A DNA stretch of 64,000 nucleotides. Source: VRUE01 sp963727465. GTDB lineage: Bacteria > Actinomycetota > Thermoleophilia > Solirubrobacterales > 70-9. Below the pieces are notes generated by a model that saw only the letters and a list, made by a program, of their open reading frames with translations, searched no databases and was not told the origin of the DNA. Below, piece after piece: positions 46,155-54,514 of this stretch; within the stretch, counting starts at the first letter, position 1; each line of letters starts with the position of its first letter. The position numbers were made by a program, and so were the translations under genes. Where the stretch lies: NCBI GenBank assembly GCA_963727465.1, contig CAVSGL010000019.1, positions 62,001 to 126,000 of the forward strand. Direction: 5' to 3'.

Positions 46155-47318
46155 ATGACCTCCCGTGTCGATATGCACTGTCACTCCACCGCCTCGCAGC
46201 TCTCGCGGCTGGGTGTGCAGCGCTCGCTCGGCCTGCCCGAGTGCGCGACGCCGCCCGAGGAGGTCTACGAGCTGGCGAAGCGACGGGGCATGGACTTCGT
46301 CACGATCACCGACCACGACACGATCGACGGCTGCCTCGAGCTGGCGGGCCGTCGCGACTGCTTCGTCTCCGAGGAGCTGACCGCCCGCTTCGCCGGCGAG
46401 CCCCAGGCGGTTCACATCCTCTGCTACGGGGTCACTCCCGGGGACCATGAGTGGCTACAGGCACACGCCGGCGACGTCGAGGCCTGCGCCGCATACCTTC
46501 ACGAGCACGAGATCGCCTGCGCCCTGGCGCATCCGTTCTACAACGTCGCGGCGCCGTTGAGGCGGCGCCACCGGCGCCGCCTCGCCGAGCTCTTCCCGAT
46601 CTGGGAGGTGCGCAACGGCTCGCGCGCCGCGGAGCTCAACATGCCCGCGGTCGTCTACGTCGAGACCCACGGCAGCACAGGCATCGGCGGCTCCGACGAC
46701 CACGCCGGCGTCGACATCGGCCGCACCTTCACCGAGGTGCCGGCGGTGTCCTCGCCGGAAGAGTTTCTCGCCCGTCTGCGCGCCGGCGAAGCGACCGCGC
46801 GCGGCGAACAGGGCAGCGCCGCCAAGTGGGCGCACGCGGCGATCGCGCTCGCCACCCGCGCCCTCGTCATCGACGCGGCGGAGGACGTGCCGGGCACGTC
46901 CGGTCCCAACCCGGCAACTGTGCTGAAGATCGCCCAGCGGGTGGTCGGGCAGGGCGCCGCCCGCGAGGGGGCGGTCGCCGCCGACATCGGGCCCGGCGAC
47001 GCCCGCCTGCTGCTCGACTCCTGGCTCGCCTCGATCGGGGTCGAGGCGCGCGGGCGCGAGCTGATCCGGCATCTTCAGTCGGAGGGCTTCTCGCACGCGG
47101 ACCTCTACCGCCGCGCCCGCCGCGTTCACGACCGGCGCCTGCGTACGGCGATCAGGGACGCGACCACGTCGGTCACCGTCGGCGACCTGCACTCCGCTGT
47201 CAGCGGGGTCTTCGACGCGCTGCTGCCGGCGATCCCTACGCGCCGCCGACCGTGCTGCTCGGCAGCGAGAAAGCGAAGCTGGCCGAGCGCGGCGGGGGGC
47301 GACCGCGCGTCGCGCTGA
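46155..47318 (+). CDS. PHP-domain protein; N-terminal part of a PHP-glycosyltransferase fusion
   Basis: From ATG 46155 the first ~355 residues form a PHP phosphoesterase-like domain: DMHCHSTASQLSR, FVTITDHDTIDG, HILCYGVTPGDH, CALAHPFYN and GIGGSDDHAGVDIGRTFTEV supply the metal-binding His/Asp set. After DALLPAIP the frame turns into atypical Arg/Ser-rich sequence. The other frame continues YAPPTVLLGSEK into a glycosyltransferase. One missing base in the ccc run near 47235 would join them, giving the PHP-GT4 fusion known from actinobacteria. Either an error or a real break. PHP domains hydrolyse phosphoesters; the role with a glycosyltransferase is not established. Confidence 0.8.
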   Translation: MTSRVDMHCHSTASQLSRLGVQRSLGLPECATPPEEVYELAKRRGMDFVTITDHDTIDGCLELAGRRDCFVSEELTARFAGEPQAVHILCYGVTPGDHEWLQAHAGDVEACAAYLHEHEIACALAHPFYNVAAPLRRRHRRRLAELFPIWEVRNGSRAAELNMPAVVYVETHGSTGIGGSDDHAGVDIGRTFTEVPAVSSPEEFLARLRAGEATARGEQGSAAKWAHAAIALATRALVIDAAEDVPGTSGPNPATVLKIAQRVVGQGAAREGAVAADIGPGDARLLLDSWLASIGVEARGRELIRHLQSEGFSHADLYRRARRVHDRRLRTAIRDATTSVTVGDLHSAVSGVFDALLPAIPTRRRPCCSAARKRSWPSAAGGDRASR

Positions 47319-48430
47319 TCGCCGACGGGATCGAGGCGATGCACGGCGTCACCCACACGATCGAGCAGATCCGCGAGCGCGGCGTGCCCGGTTTCGAGGT
47401 CGAGGTGGTCGGCACCGACGCCTGGGTCGACCGCCGCCTGCCCGCGGCCACCTCGCTGCACGTGCCCTTCTACGAGGGGATGGAGCTTGGCGTTCCCGGC
47501 CTGCCCGACCTCGCCGAGACGCTCGCCGAGGGCCGCTACGACCTCGTCCACGTCACCGCGCCCGGCCCGGCCGGCGTCGCCGCCTCGCTGCTCAGCCGCG
47601 TCGCCGGCACGCCGCTGCTCGCCAGCTACCACACCGAGCTCGCCGCCTACGCAGGCCTGCGCAGCGGCGACGACGGGCTCGAGGCCGCCTCGCGGGCGGC
47701 GCTGGCGGCCTTCTACGGCGCCCCCGCGCGGGTCCTGTCCCCGAGCCCCGCGGCCGACCGCTCGCTGCTCGGTCTCGGCACGGCCGAGCAGCGGATCGGC
47801 CGCTGGGAGCGCGGCTGCGACAGCGACCGCTTCACCCCTGCGAAGGCCGACCCCGACGCCCACCCGGGCGAGATCAAGGTCCTCTACGCCGGCCGCCTGA
47901 CCAGGGAGAAGGGGGTCGACCTGCTGGCCGAGAGCTTCCTGCGCGCGCGCCGGATCGAGCCGCGCCTGCACCTACAGCTCGCCGGCGGCGGGCCCGAGGA
48001 GGACGAGCTGCGCGCCCGCCTCGGCGAGGGGGCCAGCTTCCTCGGCTGGCTCGAGGGCGACGAGCTCGCCCGCGCCTACGCCAGCGCCGACCTCTTTCTC
48101 TTCTGCTCGCGGACCGACACCTACGGGCAGGTGGTGCTCGAGGCCGGGGCGAGCGGCCTGCCGGTGGTCGCCGTCGGCGAAGGCGGACCGGCGGCGCTGA
48201 TCGAGAACCGCCACACGGGGATCCTCTGCCGGCCCGACGCGGATCACCTCGCTGGCGCCGTCCTCCAGCTCGCCGCCTCGCCGGCGCTGCGGCGGCGTCT
48301 CGGCGAGGCCGCCGTGCGCCACGCCGGCGCGCGCTCCTGGCAGCGCGCCCTCGAGCAGCTCGCCGCCGGCTACGGGCAGGCGCTCGCCGACAGCGCGAGC
48401 GCGCGGCAAGCCGCCTCCCGGGCCGCCTGA
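47252..48430 (+). CDS. GT4-family glycosyltransferase; C-terminal part of the PHP fusion
   Basis: In the second frame (open from before 47252, where a GTG lies) about 390 residues encode a GT-B glycosyltransferase of family GT4. The N-terminal lobe has VALIADGIEAMHGVTHTIEQ and HVTAPGPAGVAASLLSRV..LLASYHTELAAYAG. The C-terminal lobe has VLYAGRLTREKGVDLLAESF, LAGGGPEEDELRARL, LFLFCSRTDTYGQVVLEAGA (E-x7-E motif) and GLPVVAVGEGGPAALI. Such enzymes add mannose or other sugars from nucleotide or lipid donors to phospholipids or glycans. Probably one protein with the PHP part upstream. Confidence 0.82.
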   Translation: MLLGSEKAKLAERGGGRPRVALIADGIEAMHGVTHTIEQIRERGVPGFEVEVVGTDAWVDRRLPAATSLHVPFYEGMELGVPGLPDLAETLAEGRYDLVHVTAPGPAGVAASLLSRVAGTPLLASYHTELAAYAGLRSGDDGLEAASRAALAAFYGAPARVLSPSPAADRSLLGLGTAEQRIGRWERGCDSDRFTPAKADPDAHPGEIKVLYAGRLTREKGVDLLAESFLRARRIEPRLHLQLAGGGPEEDELRARLGEGASFLGWLEGDELARAYASADLFLFCSRTDTYGQVVLEAGASGLPVVAVGEGGPAALIENRHTGILCRPDADHLAGAVLQLAASPALRRRLGEAAVRHAGARSWQRALEQLAAGYGQALADSASARQAASRAA

Positions 48431-48452
48431 GGCTAGAGGTCCAGGGGGAGAG

Positions 48453-50564
48453 GTGCCACCGCGGCAGTACGATTGGCCGATCGACGACCCGGCCCTCTAT
48501 TTCAACCGCGAGCTCTCCTGGCTCGACTTCAACCAGCGCGTGCTCGAGCTGGCCGAGGACCCGGAGGCGCCGCTGTTGGAGCGGGTGCGCTTCTGCGCGA
48601 TCTACGCCAACAACCTCGATGAGTTCTTCATGGTCCGCGTCGCCGGGCTCTTCGACCAGCTCGACGCCGGCATCGACGCGCGCGGCCCCGACGACCTCGC
48701 GCCGAGCGAGCAGATCGACGCGATCCAGGCGCGCGTGCTGGAGCTCGACCGGCGCCTGCACGGCTGCTTCGACGGCGCCCTGCGCCCGGCGCTCGAGGAG
48801 CACGGGATCCGCATCGTCTCGCTGGACACGGCGAGCGAGCAGGAGCGGCGCGAAATCGATACCCGCTTCCACGAGCAGGTCTTCCCGGCGCTGACGCCGC
48901 TGGTCGTCGGGCTCGGCCGCCCGTTCCCGTACATCTCCAACCTCTCGCTCAGCCTCGGGGTGCTGCTGCGCGACCCCGACAGCGGCACCGAGATCATCGC
49001 CCGGGTCAAGGTGCCGAAGGAGCTGCTCGGCCGCTTCCTGCGGGTCGGCGAGCGCGACGAGGTCTTCGTGCCGCTGGAGGAGGCGATCGCCGCCAACCTC
49101 GATGCGCTCTTCCCCGGCGCGGAGGTGATCGACCACGGCTACTTCCGCGTCACCCGCGACGCCGACTTCACGATCTCCGACGAGGCCGACGACCTGTTGC
49201 AGGCGGTCCAGGACGAGCTGCGGCGCCGCCGCTTCGGCGAGGTCGTGCGGCTCGAGGTCGCCGCCGGGATGAACCCGAAGCTGCGCGAACAGCTGATCGA
49301 CGCGCTGCGGCTCGAAGACCGCGAGGTCTACGACGTCGACGGCCTGATCGACCTCGCCGACCTGGGCAACGTCGTCGACGCCGCCGGCGCCCACCCCGAG
49401 CTGCGCTACGAGCCCTGGACCCCGGTCACCCAGCCGCGCCTCCAGGGCGAGGACGACGAGCCGGTCGACATGTTCGCCGCGATCCGCCAGGGGGACATCC
49501 TCGTCCACCATCCCTATGACTCCTTTCCCAGCTCGGTCGAGCGCTTCGTCGTCCAGGCCGTCGCCGACCCCGACGTGCTGGCGATCAAGCAGACGGTCTA
49601 CCGGACGAGCGACGACTCGCCGCTGGTGCCGGCGCTGATCCGCGCCTCCGAACGCGGCAAGCAGGCGGTCTGCATGGTCGAGCTGAAAGCGCGCTTCGAC
49701 GAGGAGGCCAACATCCACTGGGCGAAGTCGATGGAGGAGGCGGGCGTCCACGTCGTCTACGGCATCCCCGGGCTGAAGACGCACGTGAAGGCGATCCTCG
49801 TCGCCCGCCGCGAGGGCGACCGGGTGCGCGAGTACGTCCACATCGGCACCGGCAACTACAACCCGACCACCGCCCGCCTCTACACCGACTTCGGCCTCTT
49901 CACCGCCGACCCGGAGATCGGCGCCGACGTCGCCGAGATGTTCAACTTCCTCACCGGCTACGGCCGCCCCACCGAGTACCGCAAGGTGCTGGTCTCGCCG
50001 ACGACGATGCGCGACCGCATCCTCGAGGAGATCGAGGCGACGGTCGCGGCGCACCGCGCTGGCGAGGAGGCGCGGATCGCGCTGAAGATGAACGCCCTGG
50101 TCGACGCGCGCTGCATCCGGGCGCTGTACGAGGCCTCGCGGGCGGGCGTGCGGGTCGATCTCAACGTGCGCGGCGTCTGCTGCCTGCGCCCCGGCGTGCC
50201 CGGGGTCTCGGAGAACATCCGGGTCGTCTCGATCGTCGGACGCTTCCTCGAGCACTCGCGCATCTACGCCTTCCGGCGCGGCGAGGAGACGCGCGTCCTG
50301 ACCGGCTCCGCCGACCTGATGCCGCGCAACCTCGACAGCCGGGTCGAGCTGGTGACGCCGATCGAGGACGAGGGCCTGCGGACCGAGCTGCTCGACGTGC
50401 TCGAGCGCTGCTTCGCCGACAACTCGAACGCCTGGGAGCTCGATGGCGAAGGCGTCTGGAACCGGATCGATACGCCCGCGGGCGAGCGGCGCAGCGTGCA
50501 GGAGGAGCTGCGCGAGAGTCACTCCGCACTTACCGCGGAACAGCTCGCCGCGGCGCCCGGCTGA
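48453..50564 (+). CDS. ppk1: Polyphosphate kinase 1
   Basis: Ppk1 reversibly transfers the gamma phosphate of ATP onto inorganic polyphosphate at the membrane. The 703-residue protein (GTG start) has the N-terminal domain (YFNRELSWLDFNQRVLELA), head domain, and two PLD-like catalytic domains. The autophosphorylated His is His463 in YVHIGTGNYNPTTARLYTD, with the second His601 in LEHSRIYAFRRG. IKQTVYRTSDDSP and MVELKARFDEEANIHWAK are conserved ATP-site motifs. It is encoded 22 bases after the PHP-GT gene and just before DUF47-pit, completing the polyphosphate block. Confidence 0.97.
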   Translation: MPPRQYDWPIDDPALYFNRELSWLDFNQRVLELAEDPEAPLLERVRFCAIYANNLDEFFMVRVAGLFDQLDAGIDARGPDDLAPSEQIDAIQARVLELDRRLHGCFDGALRPALEEHGIRIVSLDTASEQERREIDTRFHEQVFPALTPLVVGLGRPFPYISNLSLSLGVLLRDPDSGTEIIARVKVPKELLGRFLRVGERDEVFVPLEEAIAANLDALFPGAEVIDHGYFRVTRDADFTISDEADDLLQAVQDELRRRRFGEVVRLEVAAGMNPKLREQLIDALRLEDREVYDVDGLIDLADLGNVVDAAGAHPELRYEPWTPVTQPRLQGEDDEPVDMFAAIRQGDILVHHPYDSFPSSVERFVVQAVADPDVLAIKQTVYRTSDDSPLVPALIRASERGKQAVCMVELKARFDEEANIHWAKSMEEAGVHVVYGIPGLKTHVKAILVARREGDRVREYVHIGTGNYNPTTARLYTDFGLFTADPEIGADVAEMFNFLTGYGRPTEYRKVLVSPTTMRDRILEEIEATVAAHRAGEEARIALKMNALVDARCIRALYEASRAGVRVDLNVRGVCCLRPGVPGVSENIRVVSIVGRFLEHSRIYAFRRGEETRVLTGSADLMPRNLDSRVELVTPIEDEGLRTELLDVLERCFADNSNAWELDGEGVWNRIDTPAGERRSVQEELRESHSALTAEQLAAAPG

Positions 50565-50593
50565 GCCTGTCGGAGGCTGGGCGGATCATTAGG

Positions 50594-51223
50594 ATGCGCC
50601 GCGTGGTCCGCCTCTCGCTCCTCCCACGCGACAGCGCCTTCTTCGATCTCTTCACCGAGGCCGGCCAGAACACCCTGAGGGCCGCCCGGCTGCTCGACGA
50701 GATGATGGGCAGATGGCCCGACAAGAGCGACCTGCCGCGCGAGATCCTCAAGGCCGAGCAGGAGGGCGACCGGATCACCCACGCGATCGTGCAGCGGCTC
50801 AACACGACCTTCGTCACGCCGCTCGACCGCGAGGACATCTACGGGCTGGCGACGCAGATGGACGACATCGTCGACTACACCGAGGAAGCCGCAGACCTGC
50901 TCGGGCTCTACCAGATCGAAGCGCCGATGGCGCAGGCGCAGGCGCTGACGCGGGTGCTCGTCGGCTCCTGCGAGCAGCTCGCCACCGCGCTCGAGCACCT
51001 GCGCGAGCTGAAGGGCCTCGACCGCTACTGGATCGAGATCCACCGGCTCGAGAACGAGGGCGATCGGATCTCCCGCGACGCCGTCGCCTCGCTCTTCTCG
51101 AACGGGATCGACCCGATGGTCGTGATCCGCTGGAAGGACATGTTCGCGGTGCTCGAGAACGCGATCGACGCGACCGAGACCGCGGCGCAGATTCTTGAGG
51201 GCATCGTCATCAAGAATTCATGA
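50594..51223 (+). CDS. DUF47/PhoU-like accessory protein for Pit
   Basis: A 209-residue all-helical protein of the DUF47 family, structurally related to PhoU: FFDLFTEAGQNTLRAARLLDEM, ILKAEQEGDRITHAIVQRL, DREDIYGLATQMDDIVDYTE and ENEGDRISRDAVASLF carry acidic metal-binding clusters. DUF47 genes are usually paired with pit and modulate that transporter. Here the stop overlaps the pit start by 4 bases (ATGA), confirming the pairing. Confidence 0.92.
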   Translation: MRRVVRLSLLPRDSAFFDLFTEAGQNTLRAARLLDEMMGRWPDKSDLPREILKAEQEGDRITHAIVQRLNTTFVTPLDREDIYGLATQMDDIVDYTEEAADLLGLYQIEAPMAQAQALTRVLVGSCEQLATALEHLRELKGLDRYWIEIHRLENEGDRISRDAVASLFSNGIDPMVVIRWKDMFAVLENAIDATETAAQILEGIVIKNS

Positions 51224-52317
51224 GCTCCGACGTCGTCATGGTCATTGTCGTCGGCACGGCGCTCGCCTTCGACTTCACCAACGGGTTCCATGACACGGCC
51301 AACGTCGTCGCCACCTCGATCTCGACCGGGGCGGCGCGGCCGCAGGTGGCGATCGGGCTCGCCTCGCTGCTCAACTTCGCCGGCGCCTTCATCTCGATCT
51401 CGGTTGCGGCGACGGTCGCCAACGAGGTCGTCGACGCATCGGTGGTCACGCCGACGATCGTCTTCGCCGGCCTGATCGGAGCGATCGCCTGGAACCTGAT
51501 CACCTGGTGGTTCGGGCTGCCCTCGAGCTCCTCGCACGCGCTGATCGGCGGTGTCGTCGGCTCGGCTGTCGCCGCCGCCGGGATCGACGTGATCCTCGCC
51601 GAAGGCCTGGTCGGCAAGGTGCTGATCCCGGCGGTCGTCGCGCCGCTCGTCGCCTTCGCCGTCGCCGGGCTCAGCATCGGCCTCGCCTACAGGCTGGTCG
51701 GCCGTCAGCGGCCGGGCCCGGTCACGCGCGGCTTCCGCTACGGCCAGGTCGTCTCCGGCGGCCTGCTGGCGCTCGCCCACGGCACCAACGACGCGCAGAA
51801 GACGATGGGCGTGATCACCCTGGCGCTGATCGCCAACGGCACGCTCGGCGCCGGATCCGACCCGCCGCTGTGGGTGATCGTCTCGGCGGCGACCGCGATC
51901 GCGCTCGGCACCTACATCGGCGGCTGGCGGATCATCCGCACGACCGGCAGCCGGATCATCAAGATGGACGCCGCCCAGGGCTTCTCCGCCCAGGGGGCGG
52001 GGGCCGCGGTGATCCTCGCCTCGACCCACTTCGGCTTTCCGCTCTCGACCACGCACGTGATCAACGGCGGTGTGATGGGCGCCGGCGCCGGCAAGCGCGT
52101 CTCTGCGGTGCGCTGGGGCGTCGCCGGCAACATCGTCGTCGCCTGGCTGCTCACGCTGCCCGCGGCCGCCGCAATCGGCGCCGTCGCCTACGGCCTCACC
52201 CAGATCTTCGGCAGCGGCGCGTTGGGGCCGGTCCTGGTCACGCTGATGTCGGTGGCGCTGATCGCCGCGATCTTCGCCCGGCGCGCCCAGCAGGGGGCGC
52301 CGGTGCCCGCCGGCTAG
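51220..52317 (+). CDS. pit: Low-affinity inorganic phosphate transporter Pit
   Basis: A proton-coupled phosphate (metal-phosphate) carrier of the PiT/PHO4 family, 365 residues with about ten membrane helices. The duplicated PiT signatures are FDFTNGFHDTANVVATSIST near the N-terminus and LALAHGTNDAQKTMGVIT in the second half; GLPSSSSHALIGGVVGSAV and GFPLSTTHVINGGVMGAG are the matching loops. It complements the high-affinity Pst system encoded 10 kb upstream. Coupled to the DUF47 gene. Confidence 0.95.
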   Translation: MSSDVVMVIVVGTALAFDFTNGFHDTANVVATSISTGAARPQVAIGLASLLNFAGAFISISVAATVANEVVDASVVTPTIVFAGLIGAIAWNLITWWFGLPSSSSHALIGGVVGSAVAAAGIDVILAEGLVGKVLIPAVVAPLVAFAVAGLSIGLAYRLVGRQRPGPVTRGFRYGQVVSGGLLALAHGTNDAQKTMGVITLALIANGTLGAGSDPPLWVIVSAATAIALGTYIGGWRIIRTTGSRIIKMDAAQGFSAQGAGAAVILASTHFGFPLSTTHVINGGVMGAGAGKRVSAVRWGVAGNIVVAWLLTLPAAAAIGAVAYGLTQIFGSGALGPVLVTLMSVALIAAIFARRAQQGAPVPAG

Positions 52318-52324
52318 CCGCGCC

Positions 52325-52561
52325 ATGGCGACGATCGTCCAGAGCAAGGAGCTGATCGAGACGGTGATCGCCTCATTCGTCGCCGGCGTCGGCGTCACCG
52401 CGATCTTCTCGGTCGCGATCTGGGGCGGTATCCGCTTCGTCGACCTGAATCGCGAGGGGCGGCCCGGGGCGGCCGGCGCGGCGGCGGCGCTCGGCGCCCT
52501 GGCGCTCGTCCTCACCGTGGCCGCGGTCGTCGTCGGCATCGTCGTGATGACGAGCAAGTAG
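52325..52561 (+). CDS. Small two-helix membrane protein downstream of pit
   Basis: A 78-residue protein with two hydrophobic helices (about 13-33, IASFVAGVGVTAIFSVAIWG, and 50-74, AAALGALALVLTVAAVVVGI) and a short Gly/Arg-rich loop. It follows pit by 7 bases, so probably belongs to that operon. Similar small proteins occur next to pit or oxidoreductase genes in actinobacteria but I know no function. Confidence 0.6.
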   Translation: MATIVQSKELIETVIASFVAGVGVTAIFSVAIWGGIRFVDLNREGRPGAAGAAAALGALALVLTVAAVVVGIVVMTSK

Positions 52562-52584
52562 CTCCGCGGGCGTACAATTTCTCC

Positions 52585-52935
52585 ATGCAGAACGTGCGAA
52601 ACGTCGCGATTGTGCTGCTGCTCGCCCTGCTCGTGGCTTTCGCCCCGCACGGGGGCAACGCCGCCGACACGATCCTGACCGCGATCACGATGGGCTTCCT
52701 CGCCGCGATCGCCTGGACGCTGTTCGTGCTCAGCCGCCAGAACCAGCTCACCCTGGCGGCGCTCAGCGACGGCCGCCGGGCGATCCTCTACGGCGCCCTC
52801 GGCCTGATCGCGCTGCTCGTCGCCGGCAGCGACGAGATGTTCTCCAGCGGCGGCGGCACGCTCGCCTGGATCCTCCTGCTCGGCGCCTCGATCGCCGCGA
52901 TCTGGAAAGTGTGGTCGGAGGCAAATTCGTATTGA
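52585..52935 (+). CDS. Small membrane protein with four hydrophobic segments
   Basis: A 116-residue protein: hydrophobic N-terminus (IVLLLALLVAFAPHGGNAAD), then three further helices (AITMGFLAAIAWTLFVL; AILYGALGLIALLVAG; TLAWILLLGASIAAIW). The loop SRQNQLTLAALSDGRR is the only polar region of note. No family recognised. It follows the previous gene by 23 bases and may be its partner. Confidence 0.55.
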   Translation: MQNVRNVAIVLLLALLVAFAPHGGNAADTILTAITMGFLAAIAWTLFVLSRQNQLTLAALSDGRRAILYGALGLIALLVAGSDEMFSSGGGTLAWILLLGASIAAIWKVWSEANSY

Positions 52936-53003
52936 ACCTGGCTCGCAAGCCGCCCGCGCACGTCTGGCGGCGGCGGACCGGCGCAATTCTGCGTCCTCGG
53001 TCA

Positions 53004-53026
53004 CGTCAATAGCGCTGCTATTGACG
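53004..53026. repeat. Palindrome with AATAGCGCTGCTATT core, copy 2
   Basis: A perfect 10-bp stem (cgtcaatagc / gctattgacg) with a gct loop in the intergenic region before the TadE-like genes. The 15-base core is identical to 4695-4709, and flanking gcgtcctcggtca resembles the flank of that copy. Confidence 0.55.
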
Positions 53027-53107
53027 AGCCCTGCGTCCTTGCCTTGCTTGCTCCGGCGCTCGTCAGCCGCACACGTTCGTCTTCCGAGACAGATTCAACA
53101 CTCAAGT

Positions 53108-53156
53108 TTTTGATTGATGGCAACACACGCGCGTCCTGGCCTGGGACGGTCGTGGC
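53108..53156 (+). promoter_or_regulatory. Shared leader/promoter region of TadE-like operon, copy 1
   Basis: Aligns without gaps, right up to the start codon, to 60589-60637 upstream of the TadG-like fusion gene. Shared blocks are gattga, cac.cg.gcgtc, ggcc.gg and ggtcg.ggcATG, about three bases in four identical. A common promoter or regulator site for the two pilus-like loci is likely. Confidence 0.5.
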
Positions 53157-53510
53157 ATGTCGCGCCAGGCCGTTGACAGCGTTCGCAGGGAGGACGGGAC
53201 CGCGTCGGTCGAGCTGATCGGGGTTGTGCCGTTCCTGCTGTTGGCGGTTCTGGTTGCGGCACAGGTTGGACTCGGGGGGTATGCCCTTTGGTCGGCTGGG
53301 AACGCCGCCCGCGCCGGGGCGCGGGCGGCTCTGGTCGGCGGCGATGCGGATCGGGTCGCCAGAAAGGCGTTGCCGAACGGATTGCGCGACGGGTCCGAGG
53401 TGAGCGATGACGGCGACGTGTCCGTGCGCGTGCCGGTGCCGCGGATCGTGCCGGCGATGCCGTCGCTGCGGGTCGGGGCGAGAGCGGCGCTGGAGCCCAC
53501 CGATGAATAG
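53157..53510 (+). CDS. TadE-like pilus-assembly protein 1
   Basis: A 117-residue protein with the TadE pattern: a short charged N-terminus (RREDGTASVELIGVVP, with the Glu at +5 of the hydrophobic segment as in pseudopilin-like proteins), one membrane helix (FLLLAVLVAAQVGLGGYALW) and a small exported C-terminal domain. TadE/F proteins are pseudopilins of the Tad/Flp pilus system. The gene overlaps the next TadE-like gene by 8 bases. No ATPase or TadB/C genes are in the window. Confidence 0.78.
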   Translation: MSRQAVDSVRREDGTASVELIGVVPFLLLAVLVAAQVGLGGYALWSAGNAARAGARAALVGGDADRVARKALPNGLRDGSEVSDDGDVSVRVPVPRIVPAMPSLRVGARAALEPTDE

Positions 53511-53895
53511 GCGCGGTAGAGCTTTTCCCCGGATAGCGTGGAAAACCTCTACCTCGCTGGGGACGTGGCGGGGGGAGGGGGGTCAGAGCACGGTCGAGCT
53601 GATCGGCGCGCTGCCGGTCCTGCTGCTTGCCGGGCTGCTCGCGCTACAGCTGCTGGCGACCGGCTACGCGCTGAGCTTGGCCGACGGGGCGGCCGAGGCG
53701 GGCGCGCTGGCGCTGGCCTCCGGCCGTCCGGCGGTGGCCGCCGCGCGGGGGGCGCTCCCCGGCTGGGCGGAGGACGACGTCGAGGTCGCCGTCCGTGGCG
53801 GTCGCGTGAGCGTGCGCGTGCGGCCGCTCTCGCCGATCCCGGCGCTCGCCGACCGCCTCGCGGTCAGCTCGTCGGCCCGGGCGAGGCCGAGGTGA
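53503..53895 (+). CDS. TadE-like protein 2, N-terminus extended by a palindromic element
   Basis: A 130-residue protein with the TadE core GQSTVELIGALPVLLLAGLL followed by ALQLLATGYALSLADGAAEA and a small outside domain, similar in plan to the preceding protein. Residues 4-18 (RGRAFPRIAWKTSTS) are encoded by copy 4 of the 43-nt palindrome, in the same frame as in the P-ATPase. Without it the protein would begin nearer GQSTVELIG. The insertion therefore supplies the start region or has been added to it. Overlaps the upstream gene by 8 bases. Confidence 0.75.
   Translation: MNRRGRAFPRIAWKTSTSLGTWRGEGGQSTVELIGALPVLLLAGLLALQLLATGYALSLADGAAEAGALALASGRPAVAAARGALPGWAEDDVEVAVRGGRVSVRVRPLSPIPALADRLAVSSSARARPR
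53513..53555. repeat. 43-nt dispersed palindromic element, copy 4 (in-frame in TadE-like gene)
   Basis: Ungapped match to copies 1-3: gcggtagagcttttcc, the ggatagcg loop and ggaaaacctctacc. It is translated as RGRAFPRIAWKTST at the N-terminus of the second TadE-like protein, the same reading frame as copy 2. Confidence 0.85.
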
Positions 53896-53906
53896 AAGAG
53901 GGCGCG

Positions 53907-54482
53907 ATGAGCCCGGTGGTGCTCGTCACCCGGGTCGGCGCCGCGCGCGGATCGCGGGCGGCCGCCGCGGCGCTCGCCTGCGCGGCCTCGGAGCCCGACC
54001 GGGCGGCGCTGCTGATCGACTTCGCGGACGGGGCTCCGCCGCGTTCGACCCTCGTCGCTACGACCGGCGCGCGGGCGTTCGAGCGGCGGCTGGCGGCGCA
54101 TATGCCGGAGGCCGCGGTCGCCTCGCGGGGCCGTTTCTGCCAGCTGACGCTCGGCTCCCGCCCGGAGTCCACCGACGCCATTCATGCCGCCCTGCCGCTC
54201 GCGCGCGAGTCGGCGGCCGTCATCCACCTGCCGCCGGCCCTCCTGCGTCCGCTCCTATCCGAGCCGCGCCTGCGGCCGAGCGGCGTCGTGCTGCGCGCCG
54301 ACCTCCGCGCCGACCGCTCCCTGACCGCGCTTGCCGCCCGCGACCTGATCGCGCGGGGCCTGCGCGTCGCGGTGCTCAAGCGCCCGCCGGGCCGGCTGGC
54401 CGCCCGCGCCGCCCTGCTCGGCGCGCTGCCGGCCTCGGACTCCGTAATTCGCCGCGCCTGGACTGTCGTCAACCACGGATGA
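53907..54482 (+). CDS. MinD/CpaE-like protein with degenerate P-loop, Tad-associated
   Basis: A 191-residue soluble protein starting VVLVTRVGAARGSRAAAAALA, which looks like the first strand and loop of a MinD/CpaE NTPase fold but lacks the Lys of a Walker A motif. It continues with ALLIDFADGAPPRS and alternating strands and helices. It follows the TadE-like genes, where CpaE-type localisation ATPases are often found in Tad loci. Probably a non-catalytic relative; function unproven. ATG 53907 has gaaagaggg before it; GTG 53892 overlaps the TadE stop and is an alternative. Its stop overlaps the frame of the next gene. Confidence 0.55.
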   Translation: MSPVVLVTRVGAARGSRAAAAALACAASEPDRAALLIDFADGAPPRSTLVATTGARAFERRLAAHMPEAAVASRGRFCQLTLGSRPESTDAIHAALPLARESAAVIHLPPALLRPLLSEPRLRPSGVVLRADLRADRSLTALAARDLIARGLRVAVLKRPPGRLAARAALLGALPASDSVIRRAWTVVNHG

Positions 54483-54514
54483 AAGGCCCGGTTGCCGTCT
54501 CTACGTTTCATTCG

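Noticed and set aside
52936..53100. Additional small gene between the membrane protein gene and TadE
   Set aside because: No start with ribosome site and no convincing codon usage; only the palindrome at 53004 and a leader were found.
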